46,625 bases of DNA. Origin: an uncultured Mailhella sp. (GTDB lineage: Bacteria; Desulfobacterota; Desulfovibrionia; Desulfovibrionales; Desulfovibrionaceae). The notes beneath the pieces are model-generated. The model made no database searches, was not told where the DNA came from, and was given only the letters and a program-made list of their open reading frames with translations. A program made the translations under genes and the position numbers. Below are positions 35,461-44,511 of the stretch, in pieces. The stretch is from NCBI GenBank assembly GCA_944323575.1, contig CALUTB010000012.1, forward strand, positions 1-46,625, given 5' to 3'. Each line of letters starts with the position of its first letter. The stretch's first letter is position 1.

Positions 35461-35505
35461 GAAGGCCGTCCGACCGCGGAATATCCCCACGGTCGAACGG
35501 CCTTC
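35461..35505 (-). terminator. Long hairpin behind the 35537 gene
   Basis: GAAGGCCGT / ACGGCCTTC with an inner CGACCG / CGGTCG stem. There is no real T-run, so termination strength is doubtful. The rest of 35130-35460 holds no gene I can support. Confidence 0.45.
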
Positions 35506-35536
35506 TCGACGAAGTATCATGTAGTTGATGGCGTCT

Positions 35537-35896
35537 CTATCCGCTGCTCATCACCTTTCTGACCAGAATCTTCTGATTCGGATACAGGGGCATATCGGGC
35601 GTCAGGAGCGTATCTCCGCAGGCCACGATGGCTGTCCCCTGGCGAAGACCGAGCGTCTTCAGGAGAATGCCGACGTTCTTGGCCTTTACGCGGGGCACGT
35701 CCACCAGCATTTCCTCGGGCTGACACGTCACATGGACGACCTTGGCCGGCCACGGTTCCCCTTCTGCAGGACGAAGCTGACCGAGAATCGAGGCCCGCAC
35801 TTCCGGCGTCATGAGTCCGGCGTCGCGATACGGACAGCGGCCGGGGCAGCGGTCATCGGCACAGCGGCCGAAAGGTTCCGGCTTCACATCAATCAT
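35537..35896 (-). CDS. Small conserved-looking Cys-containing protein
   Basis: A 119-residue protein without a recognised family. Near the N-terminus lies a compact cysteine group, CADDRCPGRCPYRD (C12, C17, C21), which could bind iron-sulfur or zinc. The rest is beta-rich, with PAKVVHVTCQPEEMLVDVPRVKAKNVGILLKTLGLRQG, which reads like a small barrel rather than an enzyme core. The start is 6 nt after the tyrS stop on the same strand, so it is translated from the tyrS message. The ribosome site is weak (TAGGT), consistent with coupling. Codon use matches the neighbours, so it is likely real. Confidence 0.72.
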   Translation of the reverse strand: MIDVKPEPFGRCADDRCPGRCPYRDAGLMTPEVRASILGQLRPAEGEPWPAKVVHVTCQPEEMLVDVPRVKAKNVGILLKTLGLRQGTAIVACGDTLLTPDMPLYPNQKILVRKVMSSG

Positions 35897-35902
35897 GACG
35901 AC

Positions 35903-37099
35903 CTACTTCACGGTAAGGACGACAAAGCCCTTTTTGCCGTACTTGAGCGTATATTCTCCGGCTGGCAGCGCGGCAAGACCGTCCGTCAGCTTTTCTCCGT
36001 TCACCTTGAGGGAGCCGGCGGCAATCTTGCGCTTGGCCTCGCCGCGGGACGGCACCAGACCGGTGGCAGCCAGAATGGCCACGGGAGAACAGTCATCCTC
36101 GGCGGAATTCACGCTCCAAGTAATGGCGTCTTCAGGAATGCCGCCCTTGCGGAAGACGTTGTTGAAGCCCTCACGCGCGGCAGCGGCCGCTTCCTCACCG
36201 TGATATCGGGCCACAATTTCCATGGCAAGCTCTTCCTTCACGAGCTTTGGATGCAGGGATCCGGCCTGTACGCGGGCCTTCATGTCGGCGATCTCCTCAA
36301 GGCTCTTCACGGAAATAAGTTCATACCAGCTCCACATGAGCTCATCGGAAATGGACATGGCCTTGCCGAACTGATCCGCGGGAGATTCCATGACGCCTAT
36401 GTAGTTGCCGTAGGACTTGGACATCTTGCGCTCGCCGTCCAGACCTACCAGAAGGGGCATGGTCAGCGCGCACTGGGACTCCATGCCGTAATGGCCCTGA
36501 AGCGTGCGTCCCATGAGCAGATTGAAGATCTGATCGGTGCCGCCCATTTCCACGTCGGTATGCAGCATGACGGAGTCATAGGCCTGCAGCAGCGGATACA
36601 TGAACTCATGAATGGCAATGGGGGTATTCTCGCGGTAGCGCTTGGCAAAATCGTCCCGCTCCATCATGCGTGCCACGGTGCAGTTCGACATGAGACGCAG
36701 AAAATCAGCCGGAGTCATTCTGTCTCCCCACTCGGAGTTGAATCCGACCGTCGTCTTTTCGGGATCAAGGATCTTGAAGACCTGCTCCTTATAGGTCTCG
36801 GCATTGCGTCTCACTTCCTCCTCGGTGAGAGGCGGACGGGTCTTGGACTTGCCGGAAGGATCGCCGATGCGACCGGTAAAATCGCCGATGAGGAAGGTAA
36901 CATTATGTCCCATCTCCTGAAACTGGCGCATCTTATGGATGACCACGGTATGTCCGAGGTGCAGGTCGGGCGCGGTAGGGTCGAAACCTACCTTGATGTT
37001 CAAGGGCTTGTCGCGGGCCAGCTTCTTGCGAAGATCCTCTTCGCTTACAAGGTCCACAATGCCGCGACGTATGATCTTCACCTGTTCGTCAATGGTCAT
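35903..37099 (-). CDS. tyrS: Tyrosyl-tRNA synthetase
   Basis: A 398-residue class I synthetase that charges tRNA-Tyr. The start at 37099 ([10 protein letters not shown]) has CAGGAG 11 nt upstream; a longer frame to 37216 reads non-coding leader. HIGH is present as HLGH (DLHLGHTVV), the KMSKS loop is exact ([11 protein letters not shown]), and ADFLRLM and [13 protein letters not shown] are in place. The final ~60 residues form the S4 RNA-binding domain ([20 protein letters not shown]). The domain order fits the TyrS/TyrZ form of bacteria. The small Cys protein follows directly. Upstream, divergently, lies the FMN-controlled ribB. Confidence 0.97.
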   Translation of the reverse strand: MTIDEQVKIIRRGIVDLVSEEDLRKKLARDKPLNIKVGFDPTAPDLHLGHTVVIHKMRQFQEMGHNVTFLIGDFTGRIGDPSGKSKTRPPLTEEEVRRNAETYKEQVFKILDPEKTTVGFNSEWGDRMTPADFLRLMSNCTVARMMERDDFAKRYRENTPIAIHEFMYPLLQAYDSVMLHTDVEMGGTDQIFNLLMGRTLQGHYGMESQCALTMPLLVGLDGERKMSKSYGNYIGVMESPADQFGKAMSISDELMWSWYELISVKSLEEIADMKARVQAGSLHPKLVKEELAMEIVARYHGEEAAAAAREGFNNVFRKGGIPEDAITWSVNSAEDDCSPVAILAATGLVPSRGEAKRKIAAGSLKVNGEKLTDGLAALPAGEYTLKYGKKGFVVLTVK

Positions 37100-37332
37100 C
37101 ACTTTTATTGCTCCTGCCGGTAGCGGCGCTGAATGATAAACGATATGCCCCTCCGGCCGGCCGGAATGCGGGCAGAGGGGCATTCTCTCAGGCTTGGGCG
37201 GCTCTGTCAACGGCAACGCCGCGGCTTCGATCCCCGTCGGTTCCTTCCACCACGCTCTCCTTCACGGCGTGCCGCAATGGTTTCCTCATGAGGAAACCAT
37301 GCGGCAGCGCTGCAAAAAAATGACAGCGCCTC

Positions 37333-37362
37333 TTGACACAATGTCCGAACGGATTAAAAAAT
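37333..37362 (+). promoter_or_regulatory. Promoter upstream of the FMN riboswitch
   Basis: TTGACA with an A-rich -10 (TAAAAA/AAAAAT) 16-18 nt downstream, about 10 nt before the riboswitch. Confidence 0.5.
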
Positions 37363-37373
37363 AAGACATACTT

Positions 37374-37507
37374 CTCAGGGCGGGGTGAAAGTCCCCACCG
37401 GCGGTGATCCGACCTGGTTCGGAAGCCCGCGGGCGACTCTTCATGGGAAGAATCGCAGATCCGGTGAAAATCCGGGGCCGACGGTAACAGTCCGGACGAA
37501 AGAGAAT
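37374..37507 (+). ncRNA. FMN riboswitch (RFN element)
   Basis: The six-stem RFN element is recognisable: the opening AGGGCGGGGTGAAAGTCCCC, the next helix ACCGGCGGTGAT, the CCCGCGGGCGA-type variable arm, GCAGATCCGGTGAAAATCCGG, GGCCGACGGTAACAGTC and the closing GGACGAAAGAG. It binds FMN and here controls ribB. Behind it a small hairpin GACCTC-TTCA-GAGGTC (37514-37529) and a pyrimidine-rich tract precede the ribosome site, so the switch could act on translation or transcription. Confidence 0.95.
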
Positions 37508-37597
37508 GGATCCCAGACCTCTTCAGAGGTCCCCCTCTCCTCTCTCCCAGTGCCTTATGCCGCCCTGATGCCGGATATTCTCCCAAAGGAGTTTGTC

Positions 37598-38248
37598 ATG
37601 CGTCAGCTTTCCATCCTTGAATCCTTCGGAACTCCCCGTGAACGTGTGGAACGCGCCATTGCTTCACTCAAAAACGGCAACGGCGTTCTCATCGTCGATG
37701 ATGAGGATCGTGAAAACGAAGGAGATCTCATCTACGCCGCCGAGACCCTTACGCCGGAACAGATGGCTCTGCTCATCCGTGAATGCAGCGGCATCGTCTG
37801 CCTCTGCCTGACCGACGAAAAGGCCAACGCCCTCGATCTGCCCCCCATGGTGCAGCACAATACCAACAAAAACCGCACAGCCTTCACCGTGTCCATCGAG
37901 GCTGCCAGGGGCGTGACCACCGGCGTGTCCGCCGCAGACCGGGTCACGACCATCAAGGCCGCCATAGCCTCCGATGCCAAACCCGAAGATCTGAACCGCC
38001 CCGGTCATGTTTTTCCTCTTCGTGCCAGACCCAACGGAGTTCTTGAACGCCGCGGACATACCGAAGTCACCGTGGATCTGTGCCGTATGGCCGGATTGGC
38101 TCCTGCCGGGGTTCTGTGCGAACTGACGCTGGAAAACGGCACCATGGCCCGCCTGCCTGAAGTGGCTGCCTTTGCGCGCGCCCACAACATGCCTCTCGCC
38201 ACCGTCGACGACGTGGCGCGGTATCGTATGGAAGAAGCCGCCAATTAG
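37598..38248 (+). CDS. ribB: 3,4-Dihydroxy-2-butanone 4-phosphate synthase
   Basis: A 216-residue enzyme that turns ribulose 5-phosphate into dihydroxybutanone phosphate for riboflavin. The start at 37598 has AAAGGAG 6 nt upstream. The Mg-binding [11 protein letters not shown], then [16 protein letters not shown], and [16 protein letters not shown] are all present. It ends after the DHBP domain with no GTP cyclohydrolase II fused, so it is RibB rather than RibBA. Expression is governed by the FMN riboswitch in its leader. A strong terminator follows. No other rib genes are in the window. Confidence 0.97.
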   Translation: MRQLSILESFGTPRERVERAIASLKNGNGVLIVDDEDRENEGDLIYAAETLTPEQMALLIRECSGIVCLCLTDEKANALDLPPMVQHNTNKNRTAFTVSIEAARGVTTGVSAADRVTTIKAAIASDAKPEDLNRPGHVFPLRARPNGVLERRGHTEVTVDLCRMAGLAPAGVLCELTLENGTMARLPEVAAFARAHNMPLATVDDVARYRMEEAAN

Positions 38249-38259
38249 TCGGTTTCATG

Positions 38260-38308
38260 CAAAAAACATCCCCTGTCCGATGCCTGCGGACAGGGGATGT
38301 TTTTTTTT
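38260..38308. terminator. Bidirectional terminator between ribB and the glycosyltransferase
   Basis: 13-bp perfect stem (38267-38279 with 38287-38299) with A-run and T-run on its two sides. Confidence 0.9.
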
Positions 38309-38312
38309 GCAA

Positions 38313-39302
38313 CTACTTCATACGGCCCGCAGCTCCGTCCAGCGCTGCGCGCATGACCATGAAGAACCGTCCCCTGCGGGAGCGAAACGTGCGCCATGAA
38401 AAAGGCAATGCCAGCAGCATGAACGGAAGCGCAAAAGGATGCGCAAGACGCAGAAGATAAAAACGTGCCCGGATGAAATTCATGTCATCCTTGGGAGCCA
38501 GTTCTGGATCATCAGTCACACTTAAAAACGGCGTCAGACCGGCTGTGGAGCAGTCCATGCGGCGGACCATGGCGCCGGGCGCCCAGTTCAGGGCATATCC
38601 GGCCTTTCTGGCACGAAGACCATATTCCACGTCCTCATAGAAACCGCTGAAGCGCTCATCAAAAAGTCCGATATCCTCAGCCATGGTCCGGGTGATGAGG
38701 CAGGATGCATCCGAAATATAGTCCAGACGCTCCGCGACCTCCTTTCGATCGGACAATCCGTGTCTCTCCAGTCCCTTGTCAAGAGGAATCTGATCGCCGG
38801 TCCACCGGCTCCAGCGCCCTCCGGCGGCACATTCCAGCACATCCGAATCCTTCACAAGCTGCGTGGATCCGACCATGCCGATGGGCAGACTGAGATCCTT
38901 ATCCTCAAGATGATGGAGAAGCGCCGCCAGAGCAAAGGATTCAGGACGAGCGTCGTTACGCAAAAGCCAGAACCCGTGACAGTCCCTGTCATACAAAAGA
39001 AAGCGCATCCCCGCGTTCATGGCGCCGCCTATGCTTTCAGGCTCCTCCCGACGCAGCAGAACCAGCGGGGCGGCCGACGTGTCCGAACCGTATACCTCCA
39101 CAGGTTCCGGCAGCCCGTCTCTGGCCGCAAGAGCACTCCACTCCTCCAGAATGCGATCGGCTACGGCATTGTCCGAACCGTTGTCGCATACGATGATACG
39201 ACGAGGCAGACCGCTCTGATCATGAACGCACGCAAGACATTCCAGCGTGTTTTTCCAGTCATTGTACGTCAGAATGATGACGCCGACTTCCGTATGCTCC
39301 AT
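38313..39302 (-). CDS. Family 2 glycosyltransferase
   Basis: A 329-residue GT-A fold enzyme. VGVIILTYNDWKNTLECLA and RRIIVCDNGSDN are the nucleotide-sugar binding strands of GT2. HGFWLLRNDARPE takes the place of the usual DDD loop, with only a single Asp, so catalytic competence deserves caution. RLDYISDASCLITR and FSGFYEDVEYGLRARKAG are the acceptor-side motifs. Near the C-terminus is one hydrophobic helix (LAHPFALPFMLLALPFSW), which would attach it to the inner membrane. GGGGAG lies 6 nt upstream. It is separated from the following lysR by 75 nt; no other surface-polysaccharide genes are nearby. Confidence 0.9.
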   Translation of the reverse strand: MEHTEVGVIILTYNDWKNTLECLACVHDQSGLPRRIIVCDNGSDNAVADRILEEWSALAARDGLPEPVEVYGSDTSAAPLVLLRREEPESIGGAMNAGMRFLLYDRDCHGFWLLRNDARPESFALAALLHHLEDKDLSLPIGMVGSTQLVKDSDVLECAAGGRWSRWTGDQIPLDKGLERHGLSDRKEVAERLDYISDASCLITRTMAEDIGLFDERFSGFYEDVEYGLRARKAGYALNWAPGAMVRRMDCSTAGLTPFLSVTDDPELAPKDDMNFIRARFYLLRLAHPFALPFMLLALPFSWRTFRSRRGRFFMVMRAALDGAAGRMK

Positions 39303-39377
39303 ACTGCTCTCCCCGATATGAGGCCCTGAAAATGTGCCGCGGAAGAAAGACCACAGCGAAAAGACGCGTGTACGGAC

Positions 39378-40409
39378 TCATTCCGCCGGCGCTGACGTCG
39401 CGCTCGCATCATGCGTCTCTTCCGTTTTCCACAATGGACCGCCGCTCCCCTTCCCGTCAAGGGAGGATGCGTCTCCATCATACCTGCTGCGGATGAAATC
39501 CACGACCTGCCGTTCCTCGGAACTGAGCATATTCCGTTCGAGCGAAACGAGATAGTGAAAAGACGGCATGAGACGCATGCCTTTCACAGGCAGCGCACAG
39601 ATAAGCCCGTTGGTAATGTACCAGCTGTAGGCTGACATCCGATGAAGAAAACAGCCGGCGGCCTTGTTCTGCGCCACCATCTGCATGATGTTCTCACGAC
39701 TGTTCACATACGAATAGCGCGTTATCCCCACAACGTCGAACACCTTTTTCTGAAACAACTGGTTGCGCTTGAGAATCTGGTTGGAATAGGTGGCCAGAGT
39801 AAGCGTGGCGCAGTCGGCAGGAGTCAGTTTCTCCTTTGTCGCCAGAGGATGACGTGTGGAAAGAAAAATGTAGTACTCATCCTCCATGAGCGGCTCACAT
39901 CGAAACCCGGTCTCCCTGTACTGGTTGATGAGCTTTTCGGCCTCCCCGTCGGAAAAGGCCGTCACGCCGATATGCGCCTTTCCCTTCTGAAGAAAGGAAT
40001 AAAGGTCATACACCGTCGCCTCATGAAGAACGATATCCACCAGAGGAAGCGCCGTCTTTATCTGGGAGAACACATGCTCCGCCAGATAATTGCAGGCTGA
40101 GGGGATGGCCACTACGGGGACCATGACGGGTTCCGTTCTGCCCCGTCCCGCTCCCAGACTGCGCCATGACGCCATCTTTGCGGAAAGTTCGGACAGCAGG
40201 CTCTTGCAGTCCTCATAGATGCGCACTCCCCATGACGTGGGTACGCATCCTCTGCGGCTGCGTATCAGAAGCTGGACTCCAAGCTCCTCCTCCAGCGCAC
40301 GGATGGAATTCGTCAAAGCCGGCTGCGTGATGTTGAGATGCCGAGCCGCCCGATTGAACGAATGCGACTCAACGACCTGAACAAAATACTGAAGCTGCTC
40401 CAAACGCAT
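39378..40409 (-). CDS. LysR-family transcriptional regulator
   Basis: A 343-residue regulator. The winged helix-turn-helix is at the N-terminus (LEQLQYFVQVVESHSFNRAARHLNITQPALTNSIRALEEELG; residues 3-60). The effector-binding domain occupies ~90-300. The last ~25 residues are Gly/Ser/Ala-rich and probably unstructured. It is transcribed divergently from a permease gene 156 nt away, the standard arrangement for a LysR protein that controls the neighbouring operon. The dyads at 40443-40457, 40485-40497 and 40500-40515 lie in between. The ribosome site is weak. The effector is unknown; it is probably the compound moved or processed by the following genes. Confidence 0.93.
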   Translation of the reverse strand: MRLEQLQYFVQVVESHSFNRAARHLNITQPALTNSIRALEEELGVQLLIRSRRGCVPTSWGVRIYEDCKSLLSELSAKMASWRSLGAGRGRTEPVMVPVVAIPSACNYLAEHVFSQIKTALPLVDIVLHEATVYDLYSFLQKGKAHIGVTAFSDGEAEKLINQYRETGFRCEPLMEDEYYIFLSTRHPLATKEKLTPADCATLTLATYSNQILKRNQLFQKKVFDVVGITRYSYVNSRENIMQMVAQNKAAGCFLHRMSAYSWYITNGLICALPVKGMRLMPSFHYLVSLERNMLSSEERQVVDFIRSRYDGDASSLDGKGSGGPLWKTEETHDASATSAPAE

Positions 40410-40442
40410 ACAATCCCATCCCGGTCAAACTATAAAAAAAGT

Positions 40443-40457
40443 TATAACAAAGTTATA
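40443..40457. promoter_or_regulatory. LysR operator candidate 1
   Basis: Perfect dyad TATAAC-AAA-GTTATA, flanked by a GTTATAA direct repeat with an 11-bp step. It is close to the lysR start and so could serve autoregulation. Confidence 0.45.
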
Positions 40458-40484
40458 AAAAAAAGCAATTATACACAAGCCGGG

Positions 40485-40497
40485 GCATACTGTATGC
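40485..40497. promoter_or_regulatory. LysR operator candidate 2
   Basis: Perfect dyad GCATAC-T-GTATGC. ATAC-N-GTAT inside it resembles compact LysR boxes. Confidence 0.45.
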
Positions 40498-40499
40498 AA

Positions 40500-40515
40500 G
40501 TATCATGAAGGATAC
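40500..40515. promoter_or_regulatory. LysR operator candidate 3
   Basis: GTATC-ATGAAG-GATAC dyad, 50 nt before the permease start; it could be the activation-proximal site. Confidence 0.35.
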
Positions 40516-40565
40516 CTCCGTACAGAGAGGCTCCTCGAAAATATACCCACACAGGAGAAGTCGTC

Positions 40566-42026
40566 ATGAGTCAGCCTTCCGTCAATGACAGCAGGCACAT
40601 CCTGCATCTTGTCATCTTCTTTCTTCTCACCTTCGGCATCGGTTTTCTGCCGCCTCTCGGCATTACCGCTATGGGCATGAAGATTCTGGGGGTGTTTCTC
40701 GGCATGCTGTTCGGATGGACCTTCATCGGCTTTGCATGGCCCAGCATGATCTGCCTTGTAGCGCTGGGATTCACGGGGTATGCAGAACCGGGTCAGATCA
40801 TCGGCAGTGCATTCTCCCATCCTGCCGTGCTCTTCACCATCTTCGTTCTGGCCTTCACGACCTACTGTGACAAAAGCGGCATCAACGACGTCATGGCAAA
40901 ATGGTGCCTGAGCCGTCGTTTCCTTGCCGGTCATCCGTGGGTGTTCACTTTCTGCGTCCTGACCGGAACGCTCATCATCGGTTTTCTTGTAGACGGCGTG
41001 CCTGCAGCCTTCCTCATCGCGGGCATTCTCTACTCCATGTTCCATGACATCGACATGGAAAAAGGCGACGACTATCCCGCCTATCTTCTTGCAGGCGTCT
41101 ACATGGCCGGCGTTCTCTCCTTCACCTGCAAACCCTGGGCCGGACAGAACCTCATGGGCATCAGCACTCTGAATGACCTCTCAGCCGGAACCTCCGTCAT
41201 CACCAATATTTCCGTCATCGCCATCGCCATGCCGGTGTGCATCGCCACGCTTCTTCTCTATACTCTCATCATACGCTTTGTGTTCCGGCCCGACATTTCC
41301 CGTCTTGCCAATCTCACTCCGGAATATCTCGACACCATCAGTTCCCAGATCCACATCGGACGCAAGCAGCTCATTGCCGCCTGGGCACTCATCATCTTTC
41401 TGCTTCTGATGTTTCTGCCCAACATCCTTCCTTCCGGAACCGCCGTTGCCACATTTTTCGGCAAGTTCAACATGGTCGTCGCCATGGTCGTCATTCTCGG
41501 CGTGCTTTCCTTCCTCCGCGTGGACGGAGAACCGGCTTTCGATTTCCACAGCTGCGCTTCCGGCATCAACTGGAACGTGATCTGGATGCTGGCGGCCTCC
41601 ATCCCTGTGTCCGCAGCCCTGAGCTGCGACGGCGCCGGTCTGAGCAAGGTGCTCAGCGACGCTTTGCACAGCTTCGTCGGCAACGGCAATATTCTTCTCT
41701 TCCTTGCCGGATTCATGATCTTCATCAATGTGATGACGCAGTTCACCCACAACGTGACCATCGTGCTCATTGCCATTCCCCTTATCTGGAATCTCAGCCA
41801 GAGCACCGGAATCAATCCCGTGGGATTCTCCATCCTCACCTTCCTTGCCGCAGGCGCCGCCTATGCTACGCCCGCAGCCTCCACGGTCGGCGCCCTGTCG
41901 TTTGCCAACGGCGAATGGGTAGGTATACGCCGCGCTTTCAGAGCCGGCATCTGCGGCTGCATTGCCGCCATCATCGCCATGCTGTTCCTTGGTCTACCGC
42001 TCGTCATGACGACCGTCGGACTCTAA
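40566..42026 (+). CDS. SLC13/DASS-like permease 1
   Basis: A 486-residue inner-membrane transporter with about 12 hydrophobic helices, beginning HILHLVIFFLLTFGIGFLPP. Its layout, with two repeated halves and polar breaks at SFTCKPWAGQNLMG and NVMTQFTHNV, fits the ion-transporter superfamily (SLC13/DASS, CitM, ArsB) for organic anions with Na+ or H+. AGGAG lies 8 nt before the ATG. It is followed after 28 nt by an amidohydrolase-fold gene, AAAGGAG in the gap, so they form an operon. Divergent lysR probably controls it. The substrate is unknown; the linked amidohydrolase-type protein suggests an organic acid or amide. Confidence 0.85.
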   Translation: MSQPSVNDSRHILHLVIFFLLTFGIGFLPPLGITAMGMKILGVFLGMLFGWTFIGFAWPSMICLVALGFTGYAEPGQIIGSAFSHPAVLFTIFVLAFTTYCDKSGINDVMAKWCLSRRFLAGHPWVFTFCVLTGTLIIGFLVDGVPAAFLIAGILYSMFHDIDMEKGDDYPAYLLAGVYMAGVLSFTCKPWAGQNLMGISTLNDLSAGTSVITNISVIAIAMPVCIATLLLYTLIIRFVFRPDISRLANLTPEYLDTISSQIHIGRKQLIAAWALIIFLLLMFLPNILPSGTAVATFFGKFNMVVAMVVILGVLSFLRVDGEPAFDFHSCASGINWNVIWMLAASIPVSAALSCDGAGLSKVLSDALHSFVGNGNILLFLAGFMIFINVMTQFTHNVTIVLIAIPLIWNLSQSTGINPVGFSILTFLAAGAAYATPAASTVGALSFANGEWVGIRRAFRAGICGCIAAIIAMLFLGLPLVMTTVGL

Positions 42027-42054
42027 AAAAGATCTTTTTGAAAGGAGATACGTT

Positions 42055-42885
42055 ATGGTCATCGACTTCAGAGTCCGCGCCCCGTTTCCTGCCTATAAGG
42101 ACAGCTTCTTCACACCGGCTGCGCTTGAACATCTCAACAGCGAGAGCATGCTTCGTGTAGACGCTCCCATATCGCCTTCCGCCACGCAATATTCCATGCC
42201 TCTGCTGCTCCAGGAGGCCAACGAAGCAGGCATCGACAAACTGGTGGTGCCCGTTCGCAAGGCAACCGACGGCCGCAACGAAGATCTCGAAGCACTCATC
42301 GCCGAATATCCCGACAGGATCATCGGACTTGCCGGCATCGACGTCCGGGATATCGAGGCATCCATTGCCGAAACCGAGCGCTTCGTAGTCAACGGAAACT
42401 GCACCGGCATCGTCATGGAGCCGGGCCAGGACAAAACCCCCTGGCTCGTCAATACCGCATGGGCTTTTCCTCTCTATGACTACTGTCAGAAAAACCACAT
42501 TCCCCTGGCCTTCACCTTCGGCGGCATCATGACGCGCTCCCTGCGCTACTACGCTCCGGAACTCATTGACGATGTCGCCGCCGCCTTTCCCCGTCTGAAC
42601 ATAGCGCTCATGCACGGGGGCTGGCCGTATGTCACGGAGGTATGTCAGATTGCTCTGAACCGTCGCAACGTCTATCTCGCTCCGGACTTCTACATGCTTC
42701 GTTCTCCCGGCATGGCGGAGTATGCCATGGCCGCCAACTATCTGCTGCGTGAAAGAGTCATCTTCTCCTCAGCCTACCCCATCATGCCCCTTAAAGGTGC
42801 CAAGGAAGGATATGAGAAGCAGCTTCGCGAAGAAGTCAGACCCCTCGTTTTCGGAGAAAATGCGACCCGTTTCCTTGGTCTTTAA
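42055..42885 (+). CDS. Amidohydrolase-fold protein 1 lacking metal ligands
   Basis: A 276-residue protein of the amidohydrolase 2 type (PF04909-like). The strand-1 D-x-H-x-H of the superfamily is replaced by D4-F-R6-V-R8. The usual His of strand 5 is missing in HIPLAFTFGG, and the last-strand Asp is Ala in IFSSAYPI. Only the strand-6 His (H187, ALMHGGWP) remains, together with a MEPG loop (121-124) shared with the second copy. So it is not a standard metal hydrolase; a metal-free lyase, decarboxylase or hydratase is possible. AAAGGAG lies 7 nt upstream. A paralogue occurs at 44512-45354, each behind a permease. Confidence 0.85.
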   Translation: MVIDFRVRAPFPAYKDSFFTPAALEHLNSESMLRVDAPISPSATQYSMPLLLQEANEAGIDKLVVPVRKATDGRNEDLEALIAEYPDRIIGLAGIDVRDIEASIAETERFVVNGNCTGIVMEPGQDKTPWLVNTAWAFPLYDYCQKNHIPLAFTFGGIMTRSLRYYAPELIDDVAAAFPRLNIALMHGGWPYVTEVCQIALNRRNVYLAPDFYMLRSPGMAEYAMAANYLLRERVIFSSAYPIMPLKGAKEGYEKQLREEVRPLVFGENATRFLGL

Positions 42886-43030
42886 ACTGTCGAGTCAAGA
42901 CGCCGATCCCCGACACCGGATACGCTGTTGCCTTCAGCCGTCAACTCCGAAAAGGGACCGGCGACCTTCGGATCCGGATGTCCGAATCTTTACGACGCCA
43001 CCCGTTCCCACACATTCTTTCTGAGGCAAT

Positions 43031-44416
43031 ATGAATACCCAAGTCTTCACATGGATGAAGTGGCTCGTCACCGTGCTGCTGCCCATCGGCATACAGCTCA
43101 TTCCTGCGAGCGACGCCTTCCCCGCTCCCATGCGGGAATTTCTGGTATCCACCATTTTCGTCATTCTTCTGGCAGCGTTTGAACTGCTGCCGAACATGCT
43201 TGTCGGCCTGCTCCTGCCCGTCGCCTACGTCATTACGGGTACGGTTCCCACGTCCACGGCTCTCGGCATCTGGTCCGGCAACTTCATGATATTCATGATC
43301 GTCGGCGGCATGATCTTCGCCAATGCTCTGGACGAAAGCGGTCTTCTGAACCGTATCGTACTCTGGGCAGGAACCAAATGCCACGGCAGCCTGCTCAAGC
43401 TCCTCATGGCTCTGATGATTGCCGGACTCGTGGTCATGGTCGTATCCTTCACCAACGGCTGGATGGTCACCATCGTGCTCTGCTACGGCGTGGTCAAAGC
43501 CCTTAAACTGGAAAACACCAGCGAAGGCATCCTCATCATGATCGTGGCGCAGATCGTTTCCACCGCTGCCCTGAACTTCATCTACAGTCCCGTGACAGTC
43601 GGACTCTGGGGCGGCGGAGTTAAGATGGTGGTCAAGGACTTCGACATGAGCTGGTGGACGCTCACCGTCTATAATCTGCCGTTTATCGTTATACAATTCA
43701 TCATCGTCTACATCTTCTACAAGATATACAAGCCGTCTCCCTATCTCAAAGGCGGTGCCCAGTACTTTGAAAAGGAGTACGCAACCCTCGGAAAGGTAAC
43801 CGTCAAAGAAAAGAAGGCCATCGTTCTGACCATCCTTCTCTTCGCTTATATCATCACGCAGCCGCTGCACAAGTTTGACATCAATTACGGCTTCATCATC
43901 ATTCCCATGCTGTTCTTCCTGCCCGGCATAGATGTGGCGACAAAGAAAAAATCCCTCGACACCGTTAACTTCGGCTTCATCGTATTCATTGCCTCCTGCA
44001 TGAGCATCGGCGGCATAGGTGCTGCCGTAGGCATAGGTCCCGCCATCAGCACCTACATCACTCCCATGCTTACAGGATGCCCCATCCCGGTATTCCTTTT
44101 CCTGTGCATCATCTTCGGCATCATCATGAACATCCTCATGACGCCGTCCGCCATGCAGGGCATGTTCCCCGGACCACTGGCCGCCCTTGGCACCGGACTC
44201 AACATTTCCTATCCGCTGCTACCTTTCATGTGCATGTTCTTCGCCAACGACATGGTCTTCTTCCCCTACGAAAATGCATATCTGCTGGTGCTGTTCGGCT
44301 TCGGGGTCATGTCCATGAAGGACTTCATGAAGTACAACATCATCAAGATGGTGGTCACGCTGATTCTGTTCTGGATCATCGTCCTGCCCTTCTGGTATGC
44401 GATGGGCCTGATCTGA
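43031..44416 (+). CDS. SLC13/DASS-like permease 2
   Basis: A 461-residue inner-membrane transporter with about 11-12 helices, not a copy of permease 1: the helices and polar loops differ (SFTNGWMVTIV, SPVTVGLWGGG, MTPSAMQGMFPG). The last motif fits the second pore-loop of SLC13-type organic anion carriers. GAGG lies 4 nt before the start at 43031. It stands 145 nt after the first amidohydrolase-fold gene and 95 nt before the second, in the same direction. The cluster thus repeats the permease/amidohydrolase order with unrelated or distant permeases, which points to two related substrates. Confidence 0.85.
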   Translation: MNTQVFTWMKWLVTVLLPIGIQLIPASDAFPAPMREFLVSTIFVILLAAFELLPNMLVGLLLPVAYVITGTVPTSTALGIWSGNFMIFMIVGGMIFANALDESGLLNRIVLWAGTKCHGSLLKLLMALMIAGLVVMVVSFTNGWMVTIVLCYGVVKALKLENTSEGILIMIVAQIVSTAALNFIYSPVTVGLWGGGVKMVVKDFDMSWWTLTVYNLPFIVIQFIIVYIFYKIYKPSPYLKGGAQYFEKEYATLGKVTVKEKKAIVLTILLFAYIITQPLHKFDINYGFIIIPMLFFLPGIDVATKKKSLDTVNFGFIVFIASCMSIGGIGAAVGIGPAISTYITPMLTGCPIPVFLFLCIIFGIIMNILMTPSAMQGMFPGPLAALGTGLNISYPLLPFMCMFFANDMVFFPYENAYLLVLFGFGVMSMKDFMKYNIIKMVVTLILFWIIVLPFWYAMGLI

Positions 44417-44511
44417 TGTGAGGACGGCGTCCGCACGCTCTCCCCCAATCCGTGCGGACGCCCTTTTCCGATCTTCGTCTTCTTACTTTCAACAGTTGCA
44501 AGGAGTCTCTG

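Noticed and set aside
35525..37123. 532-codon plus-strand frame opposite tyrS
   Set aside because: Antisense shadow; TyrS motifs are exact on the minus strand.
37188..37586. Minus-strand frame across the FMN riboswitch
   Set aside because: It overlaps a structured RNA on the other strand and has no family.
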